Source: Erythrobacter ani (GTDB lineage: Bacteria > Pseudomonadota > Alphaproteobacteria > Sphingomonadales > Sphingomonadaceae). Taken from it: a stretch of DNA of 64,000 nucleotides. Under the pieces are notes generated by a model. The model was not told the origin of the DNA. It saw only the letters and a list, made by a program, of their open reading frames with translations, and did not search any database. How positions within the stretch are numbered: position 1 is the first letter of the stretch; each line of letters begins with the position of its first letter. The translations under genes and the position numbers were made by a program. Location of the stretch: positions 186,001 to 250,000 of the forward strand of contig NZ_JAGSPB010000001.1 in the NCBI RefSeq assembly GCF_019204025.1, in the 5' to 3' direction. This document shows, piece by piece, positions 17,400 to 24,670 of the stretch.

Positions 17400-19604
17400 C
17401 TAGCTCAGCTCGAGTTGGGTAAATTTGGGTACGCTCATCGCCCCCAAGAGCAGCTTCTCCATTGGATAAGCACCCGATCCCAAGGCTGCGAGCGGCATTC
17501 CTGCTTCGGCGAGCACATAAGGAGAAATCCGATTGCGCGTGACCAGGCCGTTATATCCATCGCTGACCAGCGGTACTTCAAATTCTACGCCCTGAGTTCC
17601 ATCCTCGGAATGAATGACTTTGCTGACCACCAGCTGACCGCCGCCAAGATCGAGAACAACTTCCTCACCCTGTGGAACCCCCGCAAGACCTTCGATCCGC
17701 GCACCGGTCTTCGACAGGTTACGCAGCATGACGTCGTAGTAGTGATCTTCATGGATCAGCCCGATCTTGCGGAAAACGGTCATGCGATCGGCCCGATAGC
17801 GCGGCGGGCCGTTTGGCCGGAAAACGAGATTTCCGTTTTCGAGGCGTTCGAGAACCTGTTCGTGGGTCAGAGGCCGTGAGTAAATGTAGCCTTGGACGAA
17901 GTCCGCTCCCCGGTCTTTCACAAGTTTCAGCTCGTCCATCGCCTCCACTCCTTCGGCAACGGTTTCCATTTCGAGCGATTTTGCGAGCGAAACGATGGCG
18001 GTGATGATGGCCGGATTGGTGTCACCACCCTCGGTGCATCCATGAACGAAGCTCTGGTCGATCTTGATCTTGTCGAAGGGCGCGCGCTTCAGATAGCCAA
18101 GCGAGGAATACCCCGTTCCGAAATCATCCATCGCCATGCGCACGCCCAACCGTTTGAGCGAAGCGAAGGTCTTGTCGACATGTTCGACATCGCCGACAAA
18201 GACGCTTTCCGTGATCTCCAGCTCAAGCCGCGCGGGGGGCAATTCGCTCGCAGCCAGCGCTGAGGCTACGCTCTTGCGGAAGTCGCTCGACATGAACTGC
18301 TTGGCTGATACGTTCACCGCTACGCGCGCGTCGCCTGGCCATCGGGCCGCATCCATGCAGGCCTGCCGCAAGGCCCAATCGCCAAGCTTGATGATGAGGT
18401 CGGTCTGTTCAGCGATCGGTATGAAAAGGCTCGGCGAGATCGGCCCTTCGTCGGGATGCTGCCAGCGCATCAGTGCTTCGAAGCTCTTCACTGTATCGCT
18501 CTTCGGATCAACCAGAGGTTGATAATTGAGCGTCAGCTCGCCGCGATGCAGCGCATCACGCAGGCCTTCTTCAATTCGCACACCGCGCGATGCGTCGTCC
18601 TTTAGATCGGCGGTATAAAAACGGAATGCCCCCTTCCCGCTCTCCTTGGCCGCGTACAGCGCAAGGTCGGCGGCGGCGTGGATTTCATCGACATCGACTC
18701 CATCATAGGGGGCTATTGCGATTCCGACCGACGTCCCGATCTGCGCGCGCCGCCCATTGATCGAATAAGGTTGAGACAGCATCTGGATTATGCGGCGTGA
18801 CAGCTCGCCAAGCTCGTTGCGATCATCCATGTCCGGCAAGAGGATCTGAAATTCATCGCCGCCCATGCGGCCCACTTCGCCGCGATCCTTGATCAGGGCC
18901 TGAAGACGCTGCGCCACCTGTTTGAGCAACTCATCGCCTGCCGGATGACCCAGAGTATCGTTCACCTGCTTGAACCGATCGAGATCGAGCATCAGCAACG
19001 CGCACGAACGCCCTGATGTCTTGAAAGAGTTCAGCATGGTCGACAATTTGTGGCCAATGCGCCGGCGGTTGGCGAGACCGGTCAGCTCGTCATACTGCGA
19101 TTGCTTGGCGATGCTTTGCTGATGGCGAAATTCGCTCGTGATATCCGTTGCAACTCCGCGATATCCGATGAGGCCGCCGACCCGATCCATTTTCGGGCGG
19201 GCCGTGATGCGCCACCAATAATGCTTGGACGGGTCGTCCCTGCCAGCTTCGTTCAGATTGATCTCGACAATCTGGTGGTCGATCTTGCCGTTAGCCTTCA
19301 TTCGCAATTTTATCGAACGGCCGGAATATTCTCCCGCTTCGATCGAAGCTTCGGTGAAGACAGAGGACAGCTGCTGGCCAATGAGGCTCTCACCCCCATC
19401 ACCCAAGGAGTCCAGCGCTTGCGTTGAAAGGTAGGAAAGCTCGCCCTTCTTGTTGGTCGCCCAAAAGAGTCCGATTCCGACATCCTCGATATCGCGTAGC
19501 ACATCGGTGCGGCGCGGAGGCGAGTTGGATTCTTCCGCCGCTTGCTGGTTCTCGGCTTCCTCTTTCCAGCCGCGACTCATTCGATTGAGCAATCCGAATG
19601 CCAA
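17400..19604 (-). CDS. PAS-GGDEF-EAL-PilZ cyclic-di-GMP signalling protein
   Basis: The 734-residue cytoplasmic protein has four domains: PAS (about 38-160), GGDEF (about 170-335; RMGGDEF with GGDEF at 248-252), EAL (about 350-600) and PilZ-like (about 620-715). The EAL domain keeps FEALMRW, LEITESV, DDFGTGYSSLGYLK and AEGVE, so phosphodiesterase activity is likely. The GGDEF signature is intact, but there is no RxxD inhibitory site just upstream. The C-terminal segment, with YRADR and NLSKTGARIEG, fits a PilZ c-di-GMP receptor. The start is a TTG at 19604 with GGGGA seven bases upstream; ATG 19580 is the alternative. No membrane segment is seen. Confidence 0.9.
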   Translation of the reverse strand: MAFGLLNRMSRGWKEEAENQQAAEESNSPPRRTDVLRDIEDVGIGLFWATNKKGELSYLSTQALDSLGDGGESLIGQQLSSVFTEASIEAGEYSGRSIKLRMKANGKIDHQIVEINLNEAGRDDPSKHYWWRITARPKMDRVGGLIGYRGVATDITSEFRHQQSIAKQSQYDELTGLANRRRIGHKLSTMLNSFKTSGRSCALLMLDLDRFKQVNDTLGHPAGDELLKQVAQRLQALIKDRGEVGRMGGDEFQILLPDMDDRNELGELSRRIIQMLSQPYSINGRRAQIGTSVGIAIAPYDGVDVDEIHAAADLALYAAKESGKGAFRFYTADLKDDASRGVRIEEGLRDALHRGELTLNYQPLVDPKSDTVKSFEALMRWQHPDEGPISPSLFIPIAEQTDLIIKLGDWALRQACMDAARWPGDARVAVNVSAKQFMSSDFRKSVASALAASELPPARLELEITESVFVGDVEHVDKTFASLKRLGVRMAMDDFGTGYSSLGYLKRAPFDKIKIDQSFVHGCTEGGDTNPAIITAIVSLAKSLEMETVAEGVEAMDELKLVKDRGADFVQGYIYSRPLTHEQVLERLENGNLVFRPNGPPRYRADRMTVFRKIGLIHEDHYYDVMLRNLSKTGARIEGLAGVPQGEEVVLDLGGGQLVVSKVIHSEDGTQGVEFEVPLVSDGYNGLVTRNRISPYVLAEAGMPLAALGSGAYPMEKLLLGAMSVPKFTQLELS

Positions 19605-19740
19605 GTTTCATTCCCCAACGTACCGTTCTGCGCGTCTGTTGATCAACGGTATGACCCGCCAACCAAGTGCGCGCTTGCACGGCAATATGACGGGAATGGC
19701 TTAGGAAGTGATTAACCGCTCGAAATACCGGTGATGGAGT

Positions 19741-20076
19741 TCAAATTCGGCGTGCGTCGATGCTTTCAGCCGGAACATTAACTGTAAGTCCATCGTGATC
19801 TTGGGTGAGTTCGATTTGACAGGAGAGCCTGCTGGTACGCCGCACCCCGGCGGCGAAGTCGAGCATGTCCTCCTCTTCCTCGCTTGCCTCGGTCAGCTCG
19901 TCGAACCATTCGGCGGCGACGATCACGTGGCAGGTTGAACAGGCCATCTGACCTTCACACGTGCCCTCGAGCGGAAGTCCCGCGGCCTGCCCCGCACGCA
20001 GCAGGGTGTCGCCTTGCTCAGCACTCGCAACGACGCGCGCTCCGCGCGGATCAATGAAAGTGACTGATATGCTCAC
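19741..20076 (-). CDS. [2Fe-2S] ferredoxin (adrenodoxin/ISC type)
   Basis: The 111-residue ferredoxin carries cluster ligands in the pattern C-x5-C-x2-C (CEGQMACSTC, about 40-49) plus a fourth Cys in LSCQIEL (about 86). This is the vertebrate/adrenodoxin-like arrangement used in iron-sulfur assembly and P450 chains. It begins with a GTG that overlaps the stop codon of the upstream cysteine desulfurase gene (GTGA). It should therefore be translationally coupled to it, and may supply electrons for cluster assembly. There is no scaffold (iscU/sufB) gene in this window. Confidence 0.92.
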   Translation of the reverse strand: MSISVTFIDPRGARVVASAEQGDTLLRAGQAAGLPLEGTCEGQMACSTCHVIVAAEWFDELTEASEEEEDMLDFAAGVRRTSRLSCQIELTQDHDGLTVNVPAESIDARRI

Positions 20077-21146
20077 AGGCCCTGATCCTTCGCCGCCTGA
20101 TTGATCGCGCCAGCGGCCTTATCCAGATCGGCCAGCCGGGTGTAGCGACCGAAACCGAGCCGGATAGATGATTTGGCCTGAGCCTTGGACAGGCCGATCG
20201 CTTCGAGCACGTGGCTCGTCCGGCCTGACCCGCTCGCGCAGGCGCTGCCCGCCGAAAACATCACATTGCGGCAATCACTCATCAGGCGATTGACGTCCAG
20301 ACCGTCGCGGCGAATGTTGAGATTGCCATGCCAGCGCGCATCCGCGCTGCCGTTGAGTTCCCATCCGGAAAAAAGCTCGCGCGCGCGGTTCCAAAGATCC
20401 TCGGTATGGGCTGCGTCTTCGCTGCGGACTTCCTTCGCGAGGTGCGCAGCTGCGCCCATTCCGGCGATCAGCGCGGGCGACAACGTGCCGGATCGCACGC
20501 CTTCCTGAAGTCCGCCCGTCACTTGCGGCTCAAGCTCGATCCCGTCGCGGATCCAAAGCGCGCCGATGCCCTTCGGACCGTGGAACTTGTGGGCCGAGAT
20601 CGCGATCATGTCTGCGCCGGTGACTTCCATCTTCCCGTATGCCTGCACCGCGTCGATCAGGAACAGCGCATTGTTCTCTTTCGCCTTGCGATGCCAGTCG
20701 ATGGTCGGCTGGATCGTGCCGATCTCGTTATTGACCTGCATCACCGCGATCAGCCGCACATCCGCGGGCACATCCTGGGCGGTGTTGCACTGTCCCTCTT
20801 TCGAAACGTTGAGGATGTGGGCTCCGCCGACCGCTTTTGCGGTGTCGAGCACGGCGGCGTGTTCGATCGCGGAAACCGAAACACTGCCCTTTGTCCCGCT
20901 CCCCCGAATCGCGAGATTCAGCGCTTCGGTCGCGCCGCTGGTGAAGATGACCTGCCCGCCTGCCGGGAACAGCGCGGCCACGCGATCGCGCGCGAGTTCG
21001 ATCGCTGCCGCCGCCTGCCGTCCCATCCGATGCGGTGAATGGGGATTGCCGAAGCCCGTGCCTTCCGGACCATCGAGCCAGCGGAGCATGGCATCGCGCG
21101 ATTCTGGCGCGAGCGGGGTGGTTGCTTGATAGTCGAGATAGATCAT
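20073..21146 (-). CDS. Cysteine desulfurase family protein (second of tandem pair)
   Basis: This 357-residue PLP enzyme of the NifS/IscS fold mobilises sulfur from cysteine. Motifs are YLDYQATTPL at the N-terminus, SGATEALNLAI, QVNNEIGTIQP, DAVQAYGK, the PLP lysine in SAHKFHGPKG (about 190), and the persulfide loop AGSACASGSGRTSHVLEAIG (Cys about 316). The start is the ATG at 21146, which overlaps the upstream gene's TGA as ATGA; an earlier in-frame codon at 21167 would lie inside that gene. It is the middle gene of a three-gene operon ending in a [2Fe-2S] ferredoxin. It is clearly paralogous to, but diverged from, its upstream neighbour. Confidence 0.9.
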   Translation of the reverse strand: MIYLDYQATTPLAPESRDAMLRWLDGPEGTGFGNPHSPHRMGRQAAAAIELARDRVAALFPAGGQVIFTSGATEALNLAIRGSGTKGSVSVSAIEHAAVLDTAKAVGGAHILNVSKEGQCNTAQDVPADVRLIAVMQVNNEIGTIQPTIDWHRKAKENNALFLIDAVQAYGKMEVTGADMIAISAHKFHGPKGIGALWIRDGIELEPQVTGGLQEGVRSGTLSPALIAGMGAAAHLAKEVRSEDAAHTEDLWNRARELFSGWELNGSADARWHGNLNIRRDGLDVNRLMSDCRNVMFSAGSACASGSGRTSHVLEAIGLSKAQAKSSIRLGFGRYTRLADLDKAAGAINQAAKDQGL

Positions 21147-22201
21147 TGGGCTGCTAGCTCTATCCATGTGTCGGCGAACCGTTCCACGTCAGCGCGCGTG
21201 GTCGACCAGCCGACGCTCACCCGGATCGTGTTGGCTGCGACATTGTGAACCAGACCCATTGCCTCAAGCACGTGACTCGTCTTCATCGTTCCGCTCGAAC
21301 AGGCGCTGCCCTGCGATATGGCGATACCGGCCATGTCGAAACGCATGACCTGCGCGCTTCCGGACATATTGGGCATCGCGATGGCGTAAATATATGGGCT
21401 CGGATCGGAAAGCTGGTGGGAAAGCCAGGTGCCGCCCATCTCTTCGCACCGCGCCGCCAATTGCTGGAACGGTCCCAGTACCTCGGGCGCCAGATATGTC
21501 CCGCCTGCCGTCTCAAGCGCCGCCGCCATGCCCAGCGCTCCGGGCAGGTTCTCGGTCCCGCGCCTGTACCCTCGTTCATGCCCACCGCTCGGTTCGAGCA
21601 TGGCGTAATCTCTCACAAGGAGCGCCCCGATGCCGATCGGACCTCCGAATTTGTGTGCCGAGACGATAGCCATATCGCAGTCCGGCAACGCGAGTTTACC
21701 TGCGCTCTGTGAGCAATCGGCTAGCAGCCAGCCTTCCGCATCGCGGACGAGCGCGGCGACTGCGTCCAATGGCTGCGCAGTGCCGGTTTCGGAATTGATG
21801 TGTTGGACAGCGACCAGTGGACGTTCGCGCTGAACCGCTTCTGCCAAGGTATCGAGATCGAGCGCACCGTCGCTACCCACGGGCAGACGCTCTGCCTGCG
21901 GTGCAGCCTTGAGCACAGCGTCATGCTCCGTCGCGCCCACCAGTCGCGCACCGGCCTTTGCCGATTTCAGGGCAAGGTCTGCCGCCTCGCTCGCGCCGCT
22001 GGTGAAGATCAGTTCGCCGTTCCAGCCCAGCGCCGCCTTGATCCGCTCACGCGCCTCCTCAAGCGCGGCCTTGGCCTTGCGTCCCTCCGCATGAGGCGAA
22101 GACGGGTTCGCCCAGATGCGAAAACCCTCTTCCATCGCAGCGCGTGCTTCGGGTCGCAGCGGCGAGGTCGCGGCATGATCGAGATAGATGCGATCAGGAA
22201 T
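21143..22201 (-). CDS. Cysteine desulfurase family protein (first of tandem pair), apparent ATT start
   Basis: This NifS/IscS-fold PLP enzyme has SGASEAADLAL, QHINSETGTAQPL, DCSQSAGK, the PLP lysine in SAHKFGGPIG, and the persulfide loop QGSACSSGTMKTSHVLEAMG. The conserved family N-terminus (PDRIYLDHAATSPLRPEARA) is fully encoded but upstream of the first ATG (22135). Between that ATG and the in-frame TAG at 22211-22213 there is no ATG, GTG or TTG. An ATT at 22201, preceded by AGAGG at six bases, gives exactly the expected start before PDRIYLDHAAT and 352 residues. Starting at 22135 would lose 22 conserved residues. ATT initiation is inferred. It heads the operon with the second desulfurase and the ferredoxin. 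Confidence 0.8.
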   Translation of the reverse strand: MPDRIYLDHAATSPLRPEARAAMEEGFRIWANPSSPHAEGRKAKAALEEARERIKAALGWNGELIFTSGASEAADLALKSAKAGARLVGATEHDAVLKAAPQAERLPVGSDGALDLDTLAEAVQRERPLVAVQHINSETGTAQPLDAVAALVRDAEGWLLADCSQSAGKLALPDCDMAIVSAHKFGGPIGIGALLVRDYAMLEPSGGHERGYRRGTENLPGALGMAAALETAGGTYLAPEVLGPFQQLAARCEEMGGTWLSHQLSDPSPYIYAIAMPNMSGSAQVMRFDMAGIAISQGSACSSGTMKTSHVLEAMGLVHNVAANTIRVSVGWSTTRADVERFADTWIELAAQ

Positions 22202-22308
22202 AGGACGCCTCTACAAAAAATTGCGAATTCTGCATCCGACCCTATATAGAGCCCGCTTTCGCGCACGCCACCCGGCGCGCGAACACCATATTAGCGCAAG
22301 GTCCGTTC

Positions 22309-22965
22309 ATGCCATCAGTCATCTTCCCCGGCCCCGAAGGCCGTCTTGAAGGTCGTTTCTCCCCTCCCCCGCGCCCGCGTGCGCCTGTCGCGATGATCCT
22401 GCATCCGCATCCGGAGGGCGGTGGAACGATGAACGACCGGATCGTCCAGCGGCTTTACAAGACATTTGCCGACCGCGGCTTTGCGGTTCTGCGCTTCAAC
22501 TTTCGCGGCGTCGGCCGCAGCCAGGGAAGCTTCGACAATGGGATTGGTGAATTGTCCGATGCGGCGAGCGCGCTCGACTGGGTGCAATCTATCCATCCCG
22601 AGGCGCAAACGACCTGGGTTGCAGGCTATTCGTTCGGCGCGCTGATCGGCATGCAATTGCTGATGCGCCGCCCCGAAGTGCGCGGCTTCATCTCTGTCGC
22701 ACCGCCTGCAAACATGTACGATTTCAGCTTCCTCGCGCCGTGCCCGGCCAGCGGGATCTTCGTGCAGGGCGCAGCCGATACCGTGGTTCAGCCAACCGCC
22801 GTGCAGAAGCTCGTCGACAAATTGCGCACGCAGAAACACATCACAATTCATCACGACGAAATCCCCCGCGCGAACCATTTCTTCGAAAATGAAATGGACG
22901 ATATGATGTTGTCGGTCGACAATTACCTCGACTTCCGCCTCTCGCCGGATTGCCCAATCAAGTAG
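22309..22965 (+). CDS. Alpha/beta hydrolase
   Basis: The 218-residue protein matches a small alpha/beta-hydrolase family common in alphaproteobacteria. It shows the oxyanion segment LHPHPEGGGTMNDRIV (about 30-45), FNFRGVGRSQG, the nucleophile elbow AGYSFGAL (Ser about 109), and a late histidine in RANHFF. There is no signal peptide, so it is cytoplasmic. It is divergent from the cysteine desulfurase operon, with about 107 bases between the starts that must hold both promoters. Its substrate is unknown; a role linked to iron-sulfur metabolism can only be guessed from proximity. Confidence 0.85.
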   Translation: MPSVIFPGPEGRLEGRFSPPPRPRAPVAMILHPHPEGGGTMNDRIVQRLYKTFADRGFAVLRFNFRGVGRSQGSFDNGIGELSDAASALDWVQSIHPEAQTTWVAGYSFGALIGMQLLMRRPEVRGFISVAPPANMYDFSFLAPCPASGIFVQGAADTVVQPTAVQKLVDKLRTQKHITIHHDEIPRANHFFENEMDDMMLSVDNYLDFRLSPDCPIK

Positions 22966-23153
22966 GCAACGATTCGGCGTATTTGCGTCCGATCCGCTGA
23001 TGACGAAAACCAGAGCTTTAGCCGCGTCCGGGCAGGATTGCGCTCGCTTGGGGTGCGCCACAAAACGCGTCATCACCCGGCGCGACGGGCGCGTTCGTCT
23101 ACGGAAACCAGGAAAGGTATTGAAAAGAAACGCGAAAGTGCTTTCATTACCTC

Positions 23154-23168
23154 TGTTATGTTGTAACA
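23154..23168. promoter_or_regulatory. Zur/Fur-like palindrome upstream of the TonB-like gene
   Basis: TGTTATGTTGTAACA has arms TGTTA and TAACA and resembles the alphaproteobacterial Zur-type pattern TGTTATANTATAACA as I recall it, with two differences. It lies 86 bases before the start codon, in a 288-base gap that otherwise holds no gene I can support. Binding is an inference. Confidence 0.35.
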
Positions 23169-23253
23169 TTGCGACTGAGAGGTGCCGGTTTCGATTATCC
23201 ACCCCCCTCGTTGCTGGCGCCGCTCACCTGATAAGTGAGAGAGGAGCCTTGAT

Positions 23254-23937
23254 ATGAGCTACGCGCAATCCGCCAACAGAGCGAACCCTGTGGCAGCGCT
23301 GGGTGCACTGGGAGTGCCAGCCGCCTTCGGCGCCATGCTGGTCATCGGCCTTGCGGTGAAAGGTGTGATCCCCGACATCGTGGAAAACCCGGACGTGTTC
23401 GACGTCACCCCGATCGAGCCTGAAATCGAGCCGCCGGTGGAACAGACCGAGCAGCAACCCGCGCAGTCTCGCGAAGTCACCCCCAATTACGAGACGACGG
23501 TCGAAACGCCGTTCGATTTCGAATTCGACCCCGGCCCCAGCGCGCCGATCGACACATTGCCCGACCTTGGAACCGGAACCATCGGCCCGGTCGACGTCGG
23601 CGGCCCCATCGGCAACGCTACCCCCACCTCCGCTTTGCCCGACCCGATCACGGCATCTCCACGGGGTAATCCCGGCCGATGGGTGACCGACAGCGACTAT
23701 CGTAGCCGCTGGGTGCGTGAGGAGCTTTCAGGCGTGGTCAGCTTCGCCCTCACCATCGACCGCGATGGCAAGGTGAGCGACTGCACGATCACGAAGTCGA
23801 CCGGACACGCGCAGCTTGACGAGGCAACCTGCAGACTGATCGAGCGCCGGGCCCGGTTTGATCCGGCCAAGGACAGCTATGGCAATCCGATATCCGGCAC
23901 CTATCGCAATTCGGTAAACTGGAAACTGCCCGAATGA
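23254..23937 (+). CDS. TonB-like energy-transducing protein
   Basis: The 227-residue protein has a single N-terminal transmembrane segment (about 15-38), then a proline- and acid-rich periplasmic linker (IEPEIEPPVEQTEQQPAQ, about 52-70, continuing to 140). The C-terminal TonB domain (about 145-227) has GVVSFALTIDRDGKVSDCTI and LDEATCRLIERRARFDPA. Such proteins couple the inner-membrane proton gradient to outer-membrane TonB-dependent receptors. The start is supported by GAGAGGAGCCTTGAT before the ATG. No exbB/exbD or receptor gene adjoins it. A Zur/Fur-like palindrome upstream suggests metal control. The two Cys in the TonB domain (about 171 and 190) might form a disulfide. Confidence 0.85.
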   Translation: MSYAQSANRANPVAALGALGVPAAFGAMLVIGLAVKGVIPDIVENPDVFDVTPIEPEIEPPVEQTEQQPAQSREVTPNYETTVETPFDFEFDPGPSAPIDTLPDLGTGTIGPVDVGGPIGNATPTSALPDPITASPRGNPGRWVTDSDYRSRWVREELSGVVSFALTIDRDGKVSDCTITKSTGHAQLDEATCRLIERRARFDPAKDSYGNPISGTYRNSVNWKLPE

Positions 23938-23959
23938 TCGGCCCGCGGCTGGCGGGGTA

Positions 23960-24166
23960 TTACCCGCCGGCCTGTTCGGCCCGCTCGATTGGCGAGCTCC
24001 CGTCAGATGTCGGCACGGTCCAGATCAGCACATTCGCGATCGCGATCCCCGCCAGCAGCACCATCAGCGCGGGCTGCTTCAGCTCTCCAGTGCGGCGCCA
24101 ATAGACGAAAGCGCCCGCCAACAGGGCGAACGCTGCGAGCATCACGATGGAAAGAACGATATCCAT
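23960..24166 (-). CDS. Small two-helix membrane protein (unknown)
   Basis: The 68-residue product has two predicted transmembrane helices (about 3-22 and 34-51) joined by a short basic loop (YWRRTGELKQ). It ends in a Ser/Glu-rich tail. GAGG lies about ten bases upstream of the ATG. It is convergent with the TonB-like gene and divergent from the DUF3597 gene. I do not recognise a family. The hydrophobic pattern and positive-inside loop favour a real small membrane protein over a chance reading frame, but confidence is moderate. Confidence 0.55.
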   Translation of the reverse strand: MDIVLSIVMLAAFALLAGAFVYWRRTGELKQPALMVLLAGIAIANVLIWTVPTSDGSSPIERAEQAGG

Positions 24167-24267
24167 GAACGAATAGCCTCGTCGAACGTTGGTTGCATGA
24201 AGTGTCGGTTCGGTGTGACATGCACATGCGGGCGCAACACTTGCAAGATCATAACGAGGAGGAATGC

Positions 24268-24633
24268 ATGGGTATTTTCAGTTCAATCAAAAACGCGATT
24301 TTCGGGGACGACGACAAGGAAGAGATCAAGGGCAACCCCCAGCCTACGGCGACATCCGGTCCAAAAGAGCGCGCGCCGATCAGCCAGGAAGAGGTCGAGA
24401 AACGCATCGCCAATATCCCCGGCGCAGAGGATCTCAACTGGCGCACTTCGATCGTCGACCTGATGAAACTGGTCAAAATCGATCCCAGCTACGAAAACCG
24501 GAAAGAGCTCGCCCAGGAAATGGGTAACGCGGGTTATTCGGGTTCAGCGGAAGACAATATCAAGCTGCACCGCGATGTCATGGACGAGATCGCCAAGGCT
24601 GGCGGCGTCGTGCCCGGCGAACTCAAGAACTGA
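24268..24633 (+). CDS. DUF3597 domain protein
   Basis: The 121-residue protein begins MGIFSSIKNAIFGDDDKEE and ends with DIVMDEIAKAGG-like sequence (RDVMDEIAKAGGVVPGELK), the layout of DUF3597. Its second half (about 40-115) is helical and contains LNWRTSIVDLMKLVKIDPSYENRKELA. A strong GAGGAGGA precedes the chosen ATG at 24268. A related fold in mycobacteria and other groups has no assigned function. The charged, small, soluble product has no signal peptide. It is followed by the DUF885 lipoprotein gene after 37 bases, so the two may share a transcript. Confidence 0.82.
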   Translation: MGIFSSIKNAIFGDDDKEEIKGNPQPTATSGPKERAPISQEEVEKRIANIPGAEDLNWRTSIVDLMKLVKIDPSYENRKELAQEMGNAGYSGSAEDNIKLHRDVMDEIAKAGGVVPGELKN

Positions 24634-24670
24634 TTTGACAGCTTTCAGGCGGACGGTAACACCGGTCGCC

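Noticed and set aside
22133-22135. ATG as start of the first cysteine desulfurase
   Set aside because: It would drop 22 conserved residues including IYLDHAATSP; the ATT at 22201 fits better.
23041-23253. Possible small gene or sRNA in the gap before the TonB-like gene
   Set aside because: No ribosome site with a coding pattern and no terminator-like hairpin for an sRNA; only promoter-like and operator-like sequence is seen.
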